64,000 nt of DNA from an uncultured Oscillospiraceae bacterium. Its GTDB lineage: Bacteria > Bacillota > Clostridia > Oscillospirales > Oscillospiraceae. Below the pieces are notes generated by a model. The model saw nothing but the letters and a program-made list of their open reading frames with translations, was not told the DNA's origin and searched no databases. Location: assembly GCA_947624065.1 (NCBI GenBank), contig CANQIO010000005.1:18210-82209 (forward strand), read 5' to 3'. The translations under genes were made by a program, and so were the position numbers. Positions 39,613 through 48,703 of this stretch are shown here, piece by piece (the stretch's first letter is position 1; every line of letters begins with the position of its first letter).

Positions 39613-41575
39613 TCACGGCAAGAGCATTTGGGCCCAGCTGAAGGCGCGCCTGGCTGTGGACAACGTGGACGTCAACGACGAGAACATCTATAAGAGCGGC
39701 GGCCGGGATTTCCGCAAGCCCAAGGACGCCAAGGGCACCCTCATCCGCATTTTGGGCTACGCCGGCAAGAACAAGGGGCTGTTCGTGCTGGTGCTGGTGA
39801 TGATGCTCGTCTCCACCGGCTGCACCCTGGCGGCCAGCTACTATCTCAAGCCCCTCATCGACGACTATATCGTGCCGCTCATCACCCAGCAGACCAAGGA
39901 TTACGCCGCGCTGGCGCGGCAGCTCGGCATCCTGACCGTCATCTATCTGGCCAGCGCCGTGGCCACATACTTCACCTCCCGCACCTGCATGACCCTGGCC
40001 CAGTGGGCCACTAACGCCCTGCGGCGGGACCTCTTCTCCGCGCTGCAGGATCTGCCCGTCACCTTCTTCGACCAGCACACCCACGGCGAGCTCATGAGCC
40101 GCTTCTCCAACGACGCGGACAACGTGCAGATGTGCCTGGAACAGGGCATCGTGCAGTTTTTGTCCGGCATCATCACCTTCGTGGGCACCGTGGCGCTGAT
40201 GATCAACCTCAGCTGGAAGCTGTTCCTCATCACCCTTCTGACCATCGCCGTCTCCTTCGGCCTGGTCCGGGGCGTGGGCCGGTTCTCCAAGATCCTCTTC
40301 AAAAAGCAGCAGTCCTCCCTGGGCACCCTCAACGGCTACATCGAGGAGATGCTGGACGGACTGAAGGTGGTCAAGGCCTTCAACTACGAGCAGCGGGCCA
40401 AGGAGGACTTCAGCGAGCTGAACGACGATTACCGGGACAACGCCATCTTCGCCAACTTCCTGGGCAACATCATCTTCCCCACCATGAACGCCATCATGAA
40501 CGTCTGCTATGCCGTGACGGCCGTGCTGGGCGGGTTCATGACCCTGGCGGGCTCCTTCACCATCGGCTCTCTGGGCGTGTACCTCAACTACATCCGCCAG
40601 GTGACCATGCCCATCAACATGATGTCGAACCAGGCCATCAACCTGTTCTCCGCCATCGCCGGCGCGGAGCGCATCTTCGCCGTCATCGACCACGAGCCGG
40701 AGCCGGACGACGGCACCGTGACGCTGGTCACTGTGGACCGCGCCCCGGACGGCACCCTCACCGAGACCGGCCATGGCGAGCGCACCGGCTTCTGGGCCTG
40801 GAAGATCCCCCAGGAGGACGGCTCTTATGAATTCCGGGAGGTGCTGGGCAACGTGCGCCTGGAGGACGTATACTTCTCCTATGTCCCGGAAAAGCCCGTC
40901 CTGCAGGGCGTCACCGTCTGGGCGAAGCCCGGCCAGAAGATCGCCTTCGTGGGCTCCACCGGCGCGGGCAAGACCACCGTCACCAACCTGATCAACCGCT
41001 TCTATGAGATCGACAGCGGCCGCATCCTCATCGACGGCATCGACGTCAAGGACATCAAAAAATCCGGCCTGCGCCGGAGCATGGGCATCGTGCTGCAGGA
41101 TACCAACCTCTTCACCGGCACGGTCATGGAGAACATCCGCTACGGCAAGCTGGACGCCACCGACGAGGAGTGCATCGCCGCGGCCAAGTCCGCCAACGCC
41201 CACGGGTTCATCACCCGCCTGCCCAACGGATACGATACCATGCTCACCGGCAACGGCCAGAACCTTTCCCAGGGCCAGCGGCAGCTGCTGGCCATCGCCC
41301 GCACCGCCGTGGCCAAGCACCCGGTGATGGTCCTGGACGAGGCCACCAGCTCCATCGATACCCGCACCGAAAAGCTCATCGACCGGGGCATGGACGCGCT
41401 GATGGAGGGACGGACCGTGTTCGTCATCGCCCACCGGCTCTCCACCGTCCGCAACGCCCAGGCCATCGTGGTCATCGAGCACGGCCAGATCGTGGAGCGG
41501 GGCAGCCACGAGGAACTGCTGGAGCAAAAGGGCCGGTACTACATGCTCTACACCGGCCAGAGCGAGTTGGACTGA
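39605..41575 (+). CDS. ABC exporter half-transporter (TMD-NBD), subunit 2
   Basis: GSTGAGKTTVTNLINRFYEIDSG, LSQGQRQLLAIARTAVAKHPVMVLDEATSSID; overlaps subunit 1 by 8 nt. Confidence 0.94.
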   Translation: MADHGKSIWAQLKARLAVDNVDVNDENIYKSGGRDFRKPKDAKGTLIRILGYAGKNKGLFVLVLVMMLVSTGCTLAASYYLKPLIDDYIVPLITQQTKDYAALARQLGILTVIYLASAVATYFTSRTCMTLAQWATNALRRDLFSALQDLPVTFFDQHTHGELMSRFSNDADNVQMCLEQGIVQFLSGIITFVGTVALMINLSWKLFLITLLTIAVSFGLVRGVGRFSKILFKKQQSSLGTLNGYIEEMLDGLKVVKAFNYEQRAKEDFSELNDDYRDNAIFANFLGNIIFPTMNAIMNVCYAVTAVLGGFMTLAGSFTIGSLGVYLNYIRQVTMPINMMSNQAINLFSAIAGAERIFAVIDHEPEPDDGTVTLVTVDRAPDGTLTETGHGERTGFWAWKIPQEDGSYEFREVLGNVRLEDVYFSYVPEKPVLQGVTVWAKPGQKIAFVGSTGAGKTTVTNLINRFYEIDSGRILIDGIDVKDIKKSGLRRSMGIVLQDTNLFTGTVMENIRYGKLDATDEECIAAAKSANAHGFITRLPNGYDTMLTGNGQNLSQGQRQLLAIARTAVAKHPVMVLDEATSSIDTRTEKLIDRGMDALMEGRTVFVIAHRLSTVRNAQAIVVIEHGQIVERGSHEELLEQKGRYYMLYTGQSELD

Positions 41576-41576
41576 T

Positions 41577-42164
41577 ATGGACTTTTTCAGAGAAAACCCC
41601 GTCGGCGGCGACAGCTGGGAGGCGCTGAAGGGCGAATGCTCCCGCTGCATGGACTGCCAGCTGGGCCATACCCGGCAGCACCTGGTGTTCGGCGTGGGGA
41701 ACGAGTCGGCGGACGTGATGTTCATCGGCGAGGGCCCCGGCGAGCAGGAGGACCTGCAGGGCGAGCCCTTCGTGGGCCCCGCCGGGAAGCTTTTGGACAC
41801 CATGCTCCAAATCATCGATCTGGACCGGACCCAGGTGTACATCGCCAACATCGTCAAGTGCCGCCCGCCCCGGAACCGGGACCCGCTGCCTGACGAGCAG
41901 GCGGCGTGCATGCCCTGGCTGGAGCGGCAGCTGGCCCTGGTCGACCCGAAGATCCTGGTCTTTCTGGGCCGCATCGCCGCCATGGCGTTCATCAAGCCGG
42001 ATTTCCGCATCACCAAAGAGCACGGCCAGTGGTTCGACGTGGACGGCCGCAGGGCCATGGCCATGTATCACCCCTCCGCCCTGCTGCGGGACCCGAGCAA
42101 ACGGCCGGAGACCTTCGTGGACCTGAAAACGCTGCAGCGGGAGATCCGGAGCCTGCGCGGCTGA
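41577..42164 (+). CDS. Uracil-DNA glycosylase (family 4/5-like)
   Basis: VMFIGEGPGEQEDLQGEPFVGPAGKLLDTML, YIANIVKCRPPRNRDP, MYHPSALLRDPSK. Confidence 0.93.
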   Translation: MDFFRENPVGGDSWEALKGECSRCMDCQLGHTRQHLVFGVGNESADVMFIGEGPGEQEDLQGEPFVGPAGKLLDTMLQIIDLDRTQVYIANIVKCRPPRNRDPLPDEQAACMPWLERQLALVDPKILVFLGRIAAMAFIKPDFRITKEHGQWFDVDGRRAMAMYHPSALLRDPSKRPETFVDLKTLQREIRSLRG

Positions 42165-42212
42165 GCCGCGTCCGGTCTGCCGGCGCGGACAACAAAAAGG
42201 TGGAGTTTACAC

Positions 42213-43067
42213 ATGTCTGATCTCATCATCCGTCCCTGGCGGGAGGCGGACCGCCCCCGGCTGGTGACCCTGTGGCAGGAGGCCTTCCGCCACGACGAGG
42301 CGTATATCCGCGCCTTCCACGACCAGTTTTTGATCCATGACAGCTGTCTTGTGGCAGAGGCGGAGGGCCAGGCGGTGTCGGCCATGTACATCCTGGACGG
42401 GCCACTGCTGTTCCCGCCCTCCGACATGGCCCTGTCCTCGGCATACCTTTACGGGCTGGCCACCGATCCGGCCTGGCGGGGCCGGGGCATCGGCACGGCG
42501 GTATACCGCGCCTGCGTCACCTCCGCGCTGCAGCGGCAGGACGCGGCGTGCGTGCTGCCGGGAGACGAAGCCCAGTTCCACTTTTTCCGCATGGCCGGCG
42601 GTGTGGTGCCGGTCAGCTACATCCGGGAGGGCCGGATCGCGGGGACGGAGCTGTCCCCCCAGCCGGAGCGGAACGCCGAGCGCATCTCCCTGGGGGAATA
42701 CTACCTGCGGCGCAAGTCCCTGCTGCGGGGCACCCCTTACGCCGTCATGCCCGGCTCCTTCCTGAGCATGGAGGCCAGGACCATGGCGCTGTACGGCGGC
42801 GGGTTCTTCTCCGTGGACGGGGACATCCTGGCCGCGGACATAGACGGGGACGTATGCCGGGTGCGGGAGCTGCTGGCTCCCGGCGGGGACTGGAAAGAGG
42901 TGCTGGAGGCCGCGGCGGTACACCTGCCCGCCAGGGAATACGAGGTGCGCACGCCCCTGGTCCTGGAGGGCCCCGGCGAGGTCCGCCCCTATATGACCGC
43001 CGTGTTCCGCTCCACGGTCAGCGACCCCACGGCCGGCAAGCTGTGGTGGGGCTTCGCCTTTGACTGA
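42213..43067 (+). CDS. GNAT family N-acetyltransferase with C-terminal extension
   Basis: LIIRPWREADRPRLVTLWQEAF; LATDPAWRGRGIGTAVYRAC. Confidence 0.87.
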   Translation: MSDLIIRPWREADRPRLVTLWQEAFRHDEAYIRAFHDQFLIHDSCLVAEAEGQAVSAMYILDGPLLFPPSDMALSSAYLYGLATDPAWRGRGIGTAVYRACVTSALQRQDAACVLPGDEAQFHFFRMAGGVVPVSYIREGRIAGTELSPQPERNAERISLGEYYLRRKSLLRGTPYAVMPGSFLSMEARTMALYGGGFFSVDGDILAADIDGDVCRVRELLAPGGDWKEVLEAAAVHLPAREYEVRTPLVLEGPGEVRPYMTAVFRSTVSDPTAGKLWWGFAFD

Positions 43068-43183
43068 GGCTTGCGAAAAACTTCACACATTTGTAATGAC
43101 CTTTCTCTTTCTTTTGTAACATCCGGCCTGTATGATGATCATGTAAGAGTCAGTTTCTTCTCTTTCATCTTCACCCCAGGATT

Positions 43184-43211
43184 TCGCCGGAACTCCCCAG
43201 AGTCCCGGCGA
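43184..43211 (+). terminator. Terminator-like hairpin in the leader of the GTPase-NYN fusion gene
   Basis: TCGCCGGAACT-CCCCAG-AGTCCCGGCGA then TTTTCTGCGTTTT; 39 nt before the start codon. Confidence 0.55.
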
Positions 43212-43249
43212 TTTTCTGCGTTTTATCCTCTCTGCAAAGGACCTCGCCT

Positions 43250-45793
43250 ATGAAAAAACTCGCCATCGGCATATTGGCCCACGTGGACGCGGGCAAGACC
43301 ACCCTCTCGGAGGGGATGCTCTATCTGACGGGAAAGATCCGCCGCCTGGGCCGTGTGGACCACCGGGACACCTATCTGGACACCCACGACCTGGAGCGGG
43401 CCAGGGGCATCACCATCTTCTCCAAGCAGGCCATCCTGTCCTCCGGCGATATGGAGATCACCCTGCTGGACACGCCGGGACACGTGGACTTCTCCCCGGA
43501 GGCAGAGCGGGTGCTCCAGGTGCTGGACTATGCCATTCTGGTCATCAGCGGCACCGACGGCGTCCAGGCCCACACGGAGACCCTCTGGTCCCTGCTGGGC
43601 CGGTATCGGGTGCCCACGGTGCTGTTCGTCACCAAGATGGACGTGACCGGCACCGACGAGGCCGCCCTCATGGAGGACATCCGCGGCCGTCTGGGCGAGG
43701 GCTGCGTGGATTTTTCCGCCCCCGACAGCGCCGCCCGGGACGAGGCGGTGGCCATGCTGGACGAGGTGGTGCTGGACCGGTATATGGAGACCGGGACCGT
43801 GTCCGACGGCGACGCGGCCGGGCTCATCCGGCAGCGAAAGCTCTTCCCCTGCTTTTTCGGCTCGGGACTGAAGCTGGACGGCGTGGAGGAATTTCTCGCC
43901 GCGCTGGACAAATACACCCTCTCCCCCGCCTGGCCCGCCGCGCCCTTTGCCGCGCGGGTCTACAAGATCGGCCGGGACGGCCAGGGCAACCGCCTGACCT
44001 ATCTGAAGGTCACCGGCGGGAGCCTCTCGGTGCGGATGCCCGTCCGCTACCTGCCTCTTCGCGGCGAGGAACCGCTGGAGGAAAAGATCAGCCAGATCCG
44101 TCTCTACTCCGGCGTGAAATTCGACACGGCGGACGCGGCGCCCGCCGGGCAGGTCTGCGCCGTGACGGGCCTGACCGCCACCTGGCCCGGCCAGGGGCTG
44201 GGGGCCGAGCCCTATCTGGTGCCTGCCATGGGCTACCGCATCGCGCTGCCCAAGGGCTGCGACGCCCGGACCATGCTGCCCCGGCTGAAGACCCTGGAGG
44301 AGGAAGAGCCCCAGCTGCACATCCTATGGCAGGAGCGGCTGGGCGAGATCCACGTGCAGCTGATGGGCGCGGTGCAGATCGACGTGCTCAAGGGACTCAT
44401 CAAGGATCGTTTCAACGTGGACGTGGACATCGACTCCGGCCAGGTGCTCTATCGGGAGACCATCCGAAGCACCGTGGAGGGCGTGGGCCACTTTGAGCCC
44501 CTGCGCCACTATGCCGAGGTGCACCTGCTGCTGGAGCCGGGCGCGCCCGGCAGCGGCATCCAGCTGACCACTGCCTGCTCGGAGGACGTGCTGGACCGGA
44601 ACTGGCAGCGGCTGATCCTCACCCACCTGGAGGAAAAACAGCACCTGGGCGTGCTCACCGGCTCCCCCCTCACGGACGTGAAGATCACGCTCCTGGCCGG
44701 CCGGGCCCATCTGAAGCACACCGAGGGCGGCGACTTCCGCCAGGCCACCTACCGGGCCGTGCGCCAGGGCCTGATGCAGGCAGAGAGCGTGCTGCTGGAG
44801 CCCTATTACGCCTTCCGGCTGGAGGTGCCCGCCGCGCAGATCGGCCGGGCCATCACCGACATCCGCGCCATGGGCGGCGTCCATGAGAGCCCCGTTTCCG
44901 CCGGGGAGATGACCGTGCTGGAGGGCAGCGCCCCCGTGGCGGCCATGGCCGATTACGCGGCCCAAGTGGCCGCCTATACCGGCGGCCGGGGACGGTTTTC
45001 CTGCCATGTGGACGGATACCGGCCCTGCCACAACGCCCAGGCCGTCATCGACGCGCTGGGCTACGATCCGGAGGCGGACCTGGACAACACCCCCGACAGC
45101 GTTTTCTGCGCCCATGGGGCGGGCTTCACCGTGAAGTGGGACAAGGTCAAGGACTACATGCACCTGGACAGCGGTCTCAAGGACCCCGCCCGGCCGGACG
45201 CGGACGCCGCGCCCCAGGTCCGGCGGCAGAATCTGGACATCGACGAGAAGGAGCTGGAGGCCATCATGACCCGGGAGTTCGGCCCCATCCGCCGGCCGGT
45301 CTATTCCGCCCCCCAGGTCAACAGCGCCATCGGCATCGAGATGCAGGCCCGCAAGCGGCCCGAACACATCATCGTGGACGGCTACAACGTGATTTTCGCC
45401 TGGGACGAGCTGAAGGTCCTGGCGGCCCAGAGCCTGGACCTGGCACGGGAGCGGCTGCTGCACATGCTGGCCAACTACCAGGGCTATACCAAGTGCGACC
45501 TGGCGGTGGTCTTTGACGCCTACAAGGTCCCCGGCGGCGCCGGCAGCCGGACGAGCCATGGGAACATCCGCGTGGCCTATACCCGTGAGGGCGAGACGGC
45601 GGACATGTACATCGAGCACCTGGCGGACGAGATCGGCAAGAACGAGACCGTCCGGGTGGTCACCTCCGACCGGATGGTGCAGCTGGGGGCCTTCCGCGCG
45701 GGCGTGCTGCGCACCTCCTCCGGCGAGTTCCACGCCGAGGTGGAGTGGGTCCTGGACCAGATCGCCCAAGCGGTGAAACGGACGCAGTTTTAA
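43250..45793 (+). CDS. Translational GTPase (EF-G/Tet ribosomal-protection-like) fused to a C-terminal YacP/Rae1 NYN endoribonuclease domain
   Basis: AHVDAGKTTLSE, RARGITIF, DTPGHVDF, TKMD; EF-G domains II-V; C-terminal HIIVDGYNVIFAWDELKVL...AR..L...LANYQGYTKCDLAVVFDAYKV...ETADMYIEHLA...VVTSDRMVQ. Confidence 0.93.
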   Translation: MKKLAIGILAHVDAGKTTLSEGMLYLTGKIRRLGRVDHRDTYLDTHDLERARGITIFSKQAILSSGDMEITLLDTPGHVDFSPEAERVLQVLDYAILVISGTDGVQAHTETLWSLLGRYRVPTVLFVTKMDVTGTDEAALMEDIRGRLGEGCVDFSAPDSAARDEAVAMLDEVVLDRYMETGTVSDGDAAGLIRQRKLFPCFFGSGLKLDGVEEFLAALDKYTLSPAWPAAPFAARVYKIGRDGQGNRLTYLKVTGGSLSVRMPVRYLPLRGEEPLEEKISQIRLYSGVKFDTADAAPAGQVCAVTGLTATWPGQGLGAEPYLVPAMGYRIALPKGCDARTMLPRLKTLEEEEPQLHILWQERLGEIHVQLMGAVQIDVLKGLIKDRFNVDVDIDSGQVLYRETIRSTVEGVGHFEPLRHYAEVHLLLEPGAPGSGIQLTTACSEDVLDRNWQRLILTHLEEKQHLGVLTGSPLTDVKITLLAGRAHLKHTEGGDFRQATYRAVRQGLMQAESVLLEPYYAFRLEVPAAQIGRAITDIRAMGGVHESPVSAGEMTVLEGSAPVAAMADYAAQVAAYTGGRGRFSCHVDGYRPCHNAQAVIDALGYDPEADLDNTPDSVFCAHGAGFTVKWDKVKDYMHLDSGLKDPARPDADAAPQVRRQNLDIDEKELEAIMTREFGPIRRPVYSAPQVNSAIGIEMQARKRPEHIIVDGYNVIFAWDELKVLAAQSLDLARERLLHMLANYQGYTKCDLAVVFDAYKVPGGAGSRTSHGNIRVAYTREGETADMYIEHLADEIGKNETVRVVTSDRMVQLGAFRAGVLRTSSGEFHAEVEWVLDQIAQAVKRTQF
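45364..45790 (+). other. Rae1/YacP-like NYN domain segment of the fusion protein
   Basis: DGYN and ETAD acidic motifs, YQGYT, VVFDA, TSD all conserved relative to B. subtilis YacP (Rae1) as remembered. Confidence 0.85.
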
Positions 45794-45848
45794 GTCGATC
45801 CCCGCGCGGATAAATGAGCAACAGATCGGGATTTGAGGGGGAAGGATC

Positions 45849-46415
45849 ATGATGAAGCGCTTTTGTCTCTGGATCGCGGTGCTATTGTCTGTGTTCTGCT
45901 TATGCGGCTGCCAAAGCAAAGAAAGCCCGGACCATTATGATGTCGATCACAACGGAAAGACCTATGCCGTGGACCGGGAACAGGGAACGATCACCTGCGA
46001 CGGGGTCGTCTACCGGTTTGAGATCTCCGACAGAGGCGGAGATTCTGTTGATCTGGATATCACTTACCCGGACGGTTCCAGGTACTATTGGACGATGGAC
46101 GGGAACTTTGGCCATGGCGGATGGAGCGACGACTATGACCCGAAGGCCTCTGGCTATGCGCCGGGGGATGTTCTGTGGGATGTGTTATCGCTGGAAACAG
46201 CCGGTCAGGAGCATTCCGGTCCAAGTCCTGGCCTGGCCGTCATTCTGCTGGCATTGGGCGCGTTCCAGGCGATCTCGCCCCGGACGGCGTGGTTTCTGGG
46301 ATATGGCTGGCGCTTTAAAGACGCCGAGCCCTCTGATCTGGCTCTGACTGTGGATCGGATCGTGGGCGTCTTGCTGGTCTCCGTCGGACTCATCTGCCTG
46401 CTGGCATCCCTTTGA
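45849..46415 (+). CDS. Putative lipoprotein with C-terminal DUF6199-like membrane segment
   Basis: Lipobox LCGC; C-terminal FLGYGWRFKDAEPSDLALTVDRIVGVLLVSVGLICLLASL. Confidence 0.65.
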   Translation: MMKRFCLWIAVLLSVFCLCGCQSKESPDHYDVDHNGKTYAVDREQGTITCDGVVYRFEISDRGGDSVDLDITYPDGSRYYWTMDGNFGHGGWSDDYDPKASGYAPGDVLWDVLSLETAGQEHSGPSPGLAVILLALGAFQAISPRTAWFLGYGWRFKDAEPSDLALTVDRIVGVLLVSVGLICLLASL

Positions 46416-46485
46416 CTTCCCGTTTGCATGCGTCCGCCGGCGTTGATACTGCCCCGCCAGAGGGGCGTTGCGAGAGAAGAACAAA

Positions 46486-47232
46486 ATGGAAAAAGACCTG
46501 GAAAAGCGCATAGAGGAACTGGCAGACCGATGCGAGCGCCAGAGCGCCGTCACATCCACCGGCTTTCTCACCATGGCCGAGCAGACGGAGCTCACTGCCT
46601 GGGCAAAGCGCCGGGCGGATGTGCGGCTGCATCTGGACGGCGGCAGCGCCGCCTGTGAGCGCAAGTGCGCGTTCTTTCTCCCCTTCTGGCTGGAGGAGGC
46701 GGACTTCGACGCATCAGAATACATCCGCGCCCTGAAGGTGACCGCCTATTTCGGCCAGCCGGGCCACCGGGACTATATGGGCGCGGCCCTGGGGCTGGGG
46801 GTGCGCCGGGAGTGGATCGGGGACTTCTGGGTCCAGGGGGACACGGCCACGATCTTCTGCCTGCCCACGGTGGAAAAGCTGCTGCTGGACGAGCTGACCC
46901 AGGTGGGCCGCTGCACGGTGAAGGCCGTCCCCCTCTCCCTTTCCGCCGTCGCCGCGCCGGAGCGGAAGGTCAAAAAGATAACCTTCACGGTGAAGAGCCT
47001 GCGGCTGGACGCGGTGGCCGGGGACATGTTCGGCGTCTCCCGGACCCAGGCGGCGGAGCTCATCCGCGCCGGGGCGGTGAGCCTCAACTATGCCCAGTGC
47101 CTGCATGTGGACGCGCCCATCTCCCAGGGCGACGTGATCTCCATCCGGGGCAGGGGCAAGGGCGCGGTGGCCGCCATCGGCGGCCAGTCCCGCAAGGATC
47201 GGACCTTCGTGGAAGCGGAGATTTATTTATAA
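46486..47232 (+). CDS. YlmH-like S4-domain RNA-binding protein
   Basis: ITFTVKSLRLDAVAGDMFGVSRTQAAELIRAGAVSLNYAQCLHVDAPISQGDVISIRGRGKG; N-terminal YlmH-like DYMGAALGLGVRREWIGDFWVQ. Confidence 0.9.
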   Translation: MEKDLEKRIEELADRCERQSAVTSTGFLTMAEQTELTAWAKRRADVRLHLDGGSAACERKCAFFLPFWLEEADFDASEYIRALKVTAYFGQPGHRDYMGAALGLGVRREWIGDFWVQGDTATIFCLPTVEKLLLDELTQVGRCTVKAVPLSLSAVAAPERKVKKITFTVKSLRLDAVAGDMFGVSRTQAAELIRAGAVSLNYAQCLHVDAPISQGDVISIRGRGKGAVAAIGGQSRKDRTFVEAEIYL

Positions 47233-47250
47233 ATGCAAAAAATGCAAAAT

Positions 47251-47275
47251 CGCCGGGAGGTTTTTTCTCCCGGCG
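47251..47275 (+). terminator. Terminator after the ylmH-like gene
   Basis: CGCCGGGAG-GTTTTTT-CTCCCGGCG then TATTTTTTT. Confidence 0.88.
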
Positions 47276-47308
47276 TATTTTTTTGCCCGCTACGCGCAAA
47301 CTAGCCCC

Positions 47309-48328
47309 ATGGAAACGAAACGAATGGGAAAACAGACCGTCCACCTCACCTTGCAGCCGGGCGTGGCCGCGGCGGCGTGCGTGGGCGGCAAAAAAGAGGG
47401 CGAGGGCCCTCTGCGCAAGTATTTCGACTATCTGAGCGACGACTCCCGCTTCGGCGCGAAAAGCTGGGAAAAGGCGGAGAGCGCCATGCTGAAAATGTGC
47501 TGGTCCATCGTCTGCGATAAGGCCAAGACCTCCCCCAGCGACGTGGAATACGTCTTTTCCGGAGACCTTTTGAATCAGTGCGCCGGGTCGGCCTACGCCA
47601 TGCGGGAGTGCGGCGTGCCCTACTTCGGCCTGTACGGCGCCTGCTCCACCATGGCCGAGGGGCTTTCCCTCGCCGCCATGACGATCGACGGCGGCTTCTG
47701 CGATACCGCCGCGGCGGCCACCAGCAGCCATTTCTGCTCCGCCGAGCGGCAATACCGCTTCCCCCTCCAATACGGCAACCAGCGCCCGCCCACCAGCCAG
47801 TGGACCGTCACCGGCGCGGGGGCGCTGATCCTCAAGGCCGACGGCCCGGCCCCCTATGTGACCCATATCACCACCGGCGTCATCACCGACGCGGGGGTGA
47901 CGGACATGAACAACATGGGCGCGGCCATGGCCCCGGCGGCCTACGAGACCATCAAGGCCCATTTCGAGGACACCGGCCGGGGCCCAGACTACTATGACGC
48001 CATCGTCACCGGTGACCTGGGCATGGTGGGCTCCCGCATCCTGGCGGATCTCTTCTCCCGGGACGGCGTGGACCTGGGCATCGGGTATATGGACTGCGGC
48101 TGCCTCATCTATGCCGTCAACGGCCAGGACGCCCACGCCGGCGGCTCCGGCTGCGGCTGCTCGGCGTCGGTGCTGTGCGGCCACCTGCTGCACGGGATGC
48201 TGGAGCACAACTGGAACAAGCTTCTCTTCGCCGCCACGGGGGCCATGATGAGCCCCACCACCAACCAGCAGGGCGAGAGCATCCCCGCCATCTGCCACGC
48301 GGTGGCGCTGGAAAACACGAGGTGCTGA
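47309..48328 (+). CDS. spoVAD: Stage V sporulation protein AD (start uncertain, 47309 or 47324)
   Basis: Thiolase-like fold; YVFSGDLLNQCAGSAYAMRECGVPYFGLYGACSTMAEGLSLAAM; GKYD-like DAIVTGDLGMVGSRIL. Confidence 0.94.
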   Translation: METKRMGKQTVHLTLQPGVAAAACVGGKKEGEGPLRKYFDYLSDDSRFGAKSWEKAESAMLKMCWSIVCDKAKTSPSDVEYVFSGDLLNQCAGSAYAMRECGVPYFGLYGACSTMAEGLSLAAMTIDGGFCDTAAAATSSHFCSAERQYRFPLQYGNQRPPTSQWTVTGAGALILKADGPAPYVTHITTGVITDAGVTDMNNMGAAMAPAAYETIKAHFEDTGRGPDYYDAIVTGDLGMVGSRILADLFSRDGVDLGIGYMDCGCLIYAVNGQDAHAGGSGCGCSASVLCGHLLHGMLEHNWNKLLFAATGAMMSPTTNQQGESIPAICHAVALENTRC

Positions 48329-48329
48329 T

Positions 48330-48701
48330 ATGAACGAGACGGTCATGACATTTTTGAAAGCGTTTCTGGTGGGCGGAGCGCTGTGCCTGGTGGGCCAGCT
48401 GCTCATCGACCTGACCAGGCTGACGCCGGCCCGCATCCTCACCGGTTACGTGGTGGCCGGCGTGGTCCTGGGGGCCGTGGGGCTCTATGAGCCCTTGGCG
48501 GAGTGGGCCGGGGCGGGAGCCACGGTGCCCCTGACCGGTTTTGGGAACCTGCTGGCCAAGGGCGTGCGGGAGGCGGTGGCCCAGCGGGGCGTCATCGGCG
48601 CCTTCACCGGCGGGTTCACCTCCGCCGCGGGCGGCATCTGCGCGGCCATCTTTTTCGGCATCCTGGTGGCCTCTCTTTTCAAGAGCAAGGAAAAATACTG
48701 A
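48330..48701 (+). CDS. spoVAEb: Stage V sporulation protein AE (AEb type)
   Basis: FLKAFLVGGALCLVGQLLIDLTRLTPARILTGYVVAGVVLGAVGLYEPLAEWAGAGATVPLTGFGNLLAKGV. Confidence 0.92.
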   Translation: MNETVMTFLKAFLVGGALCLVGQLLIDLTRLTPARILTGYVVAGVVLGAVGLYEPLAEWAGAGATVPLTGFGNLLAKGVREAVAQRGVIGAFTGGFTSAAGGICAAIFFGILVASLFKSKEKY

Positions 48702-48703
48702 AA

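Noticed and set aside
39542-42064. 840-aa - ORF opposite the second ABC subunit and UDG
   Set aside because: Antisense shadow; spans gene boundaries on the real strand
43071-43253. 60-aa ORF ending in an ATGA overlap with the GTPase-NYN start, considered as an attenuator leader peptide
   Set aside because: TTG start without an RBS and begins upstream of any plausible promoter; too weak to call
43250-45150. Annotation as a tetracycline-resistance protein
   Set aside because: Tet-like overall, but the domain-IV loop typical of TetM/TetO is not present and the NYN fusion implies a different role; resistance not supported from sequence alone
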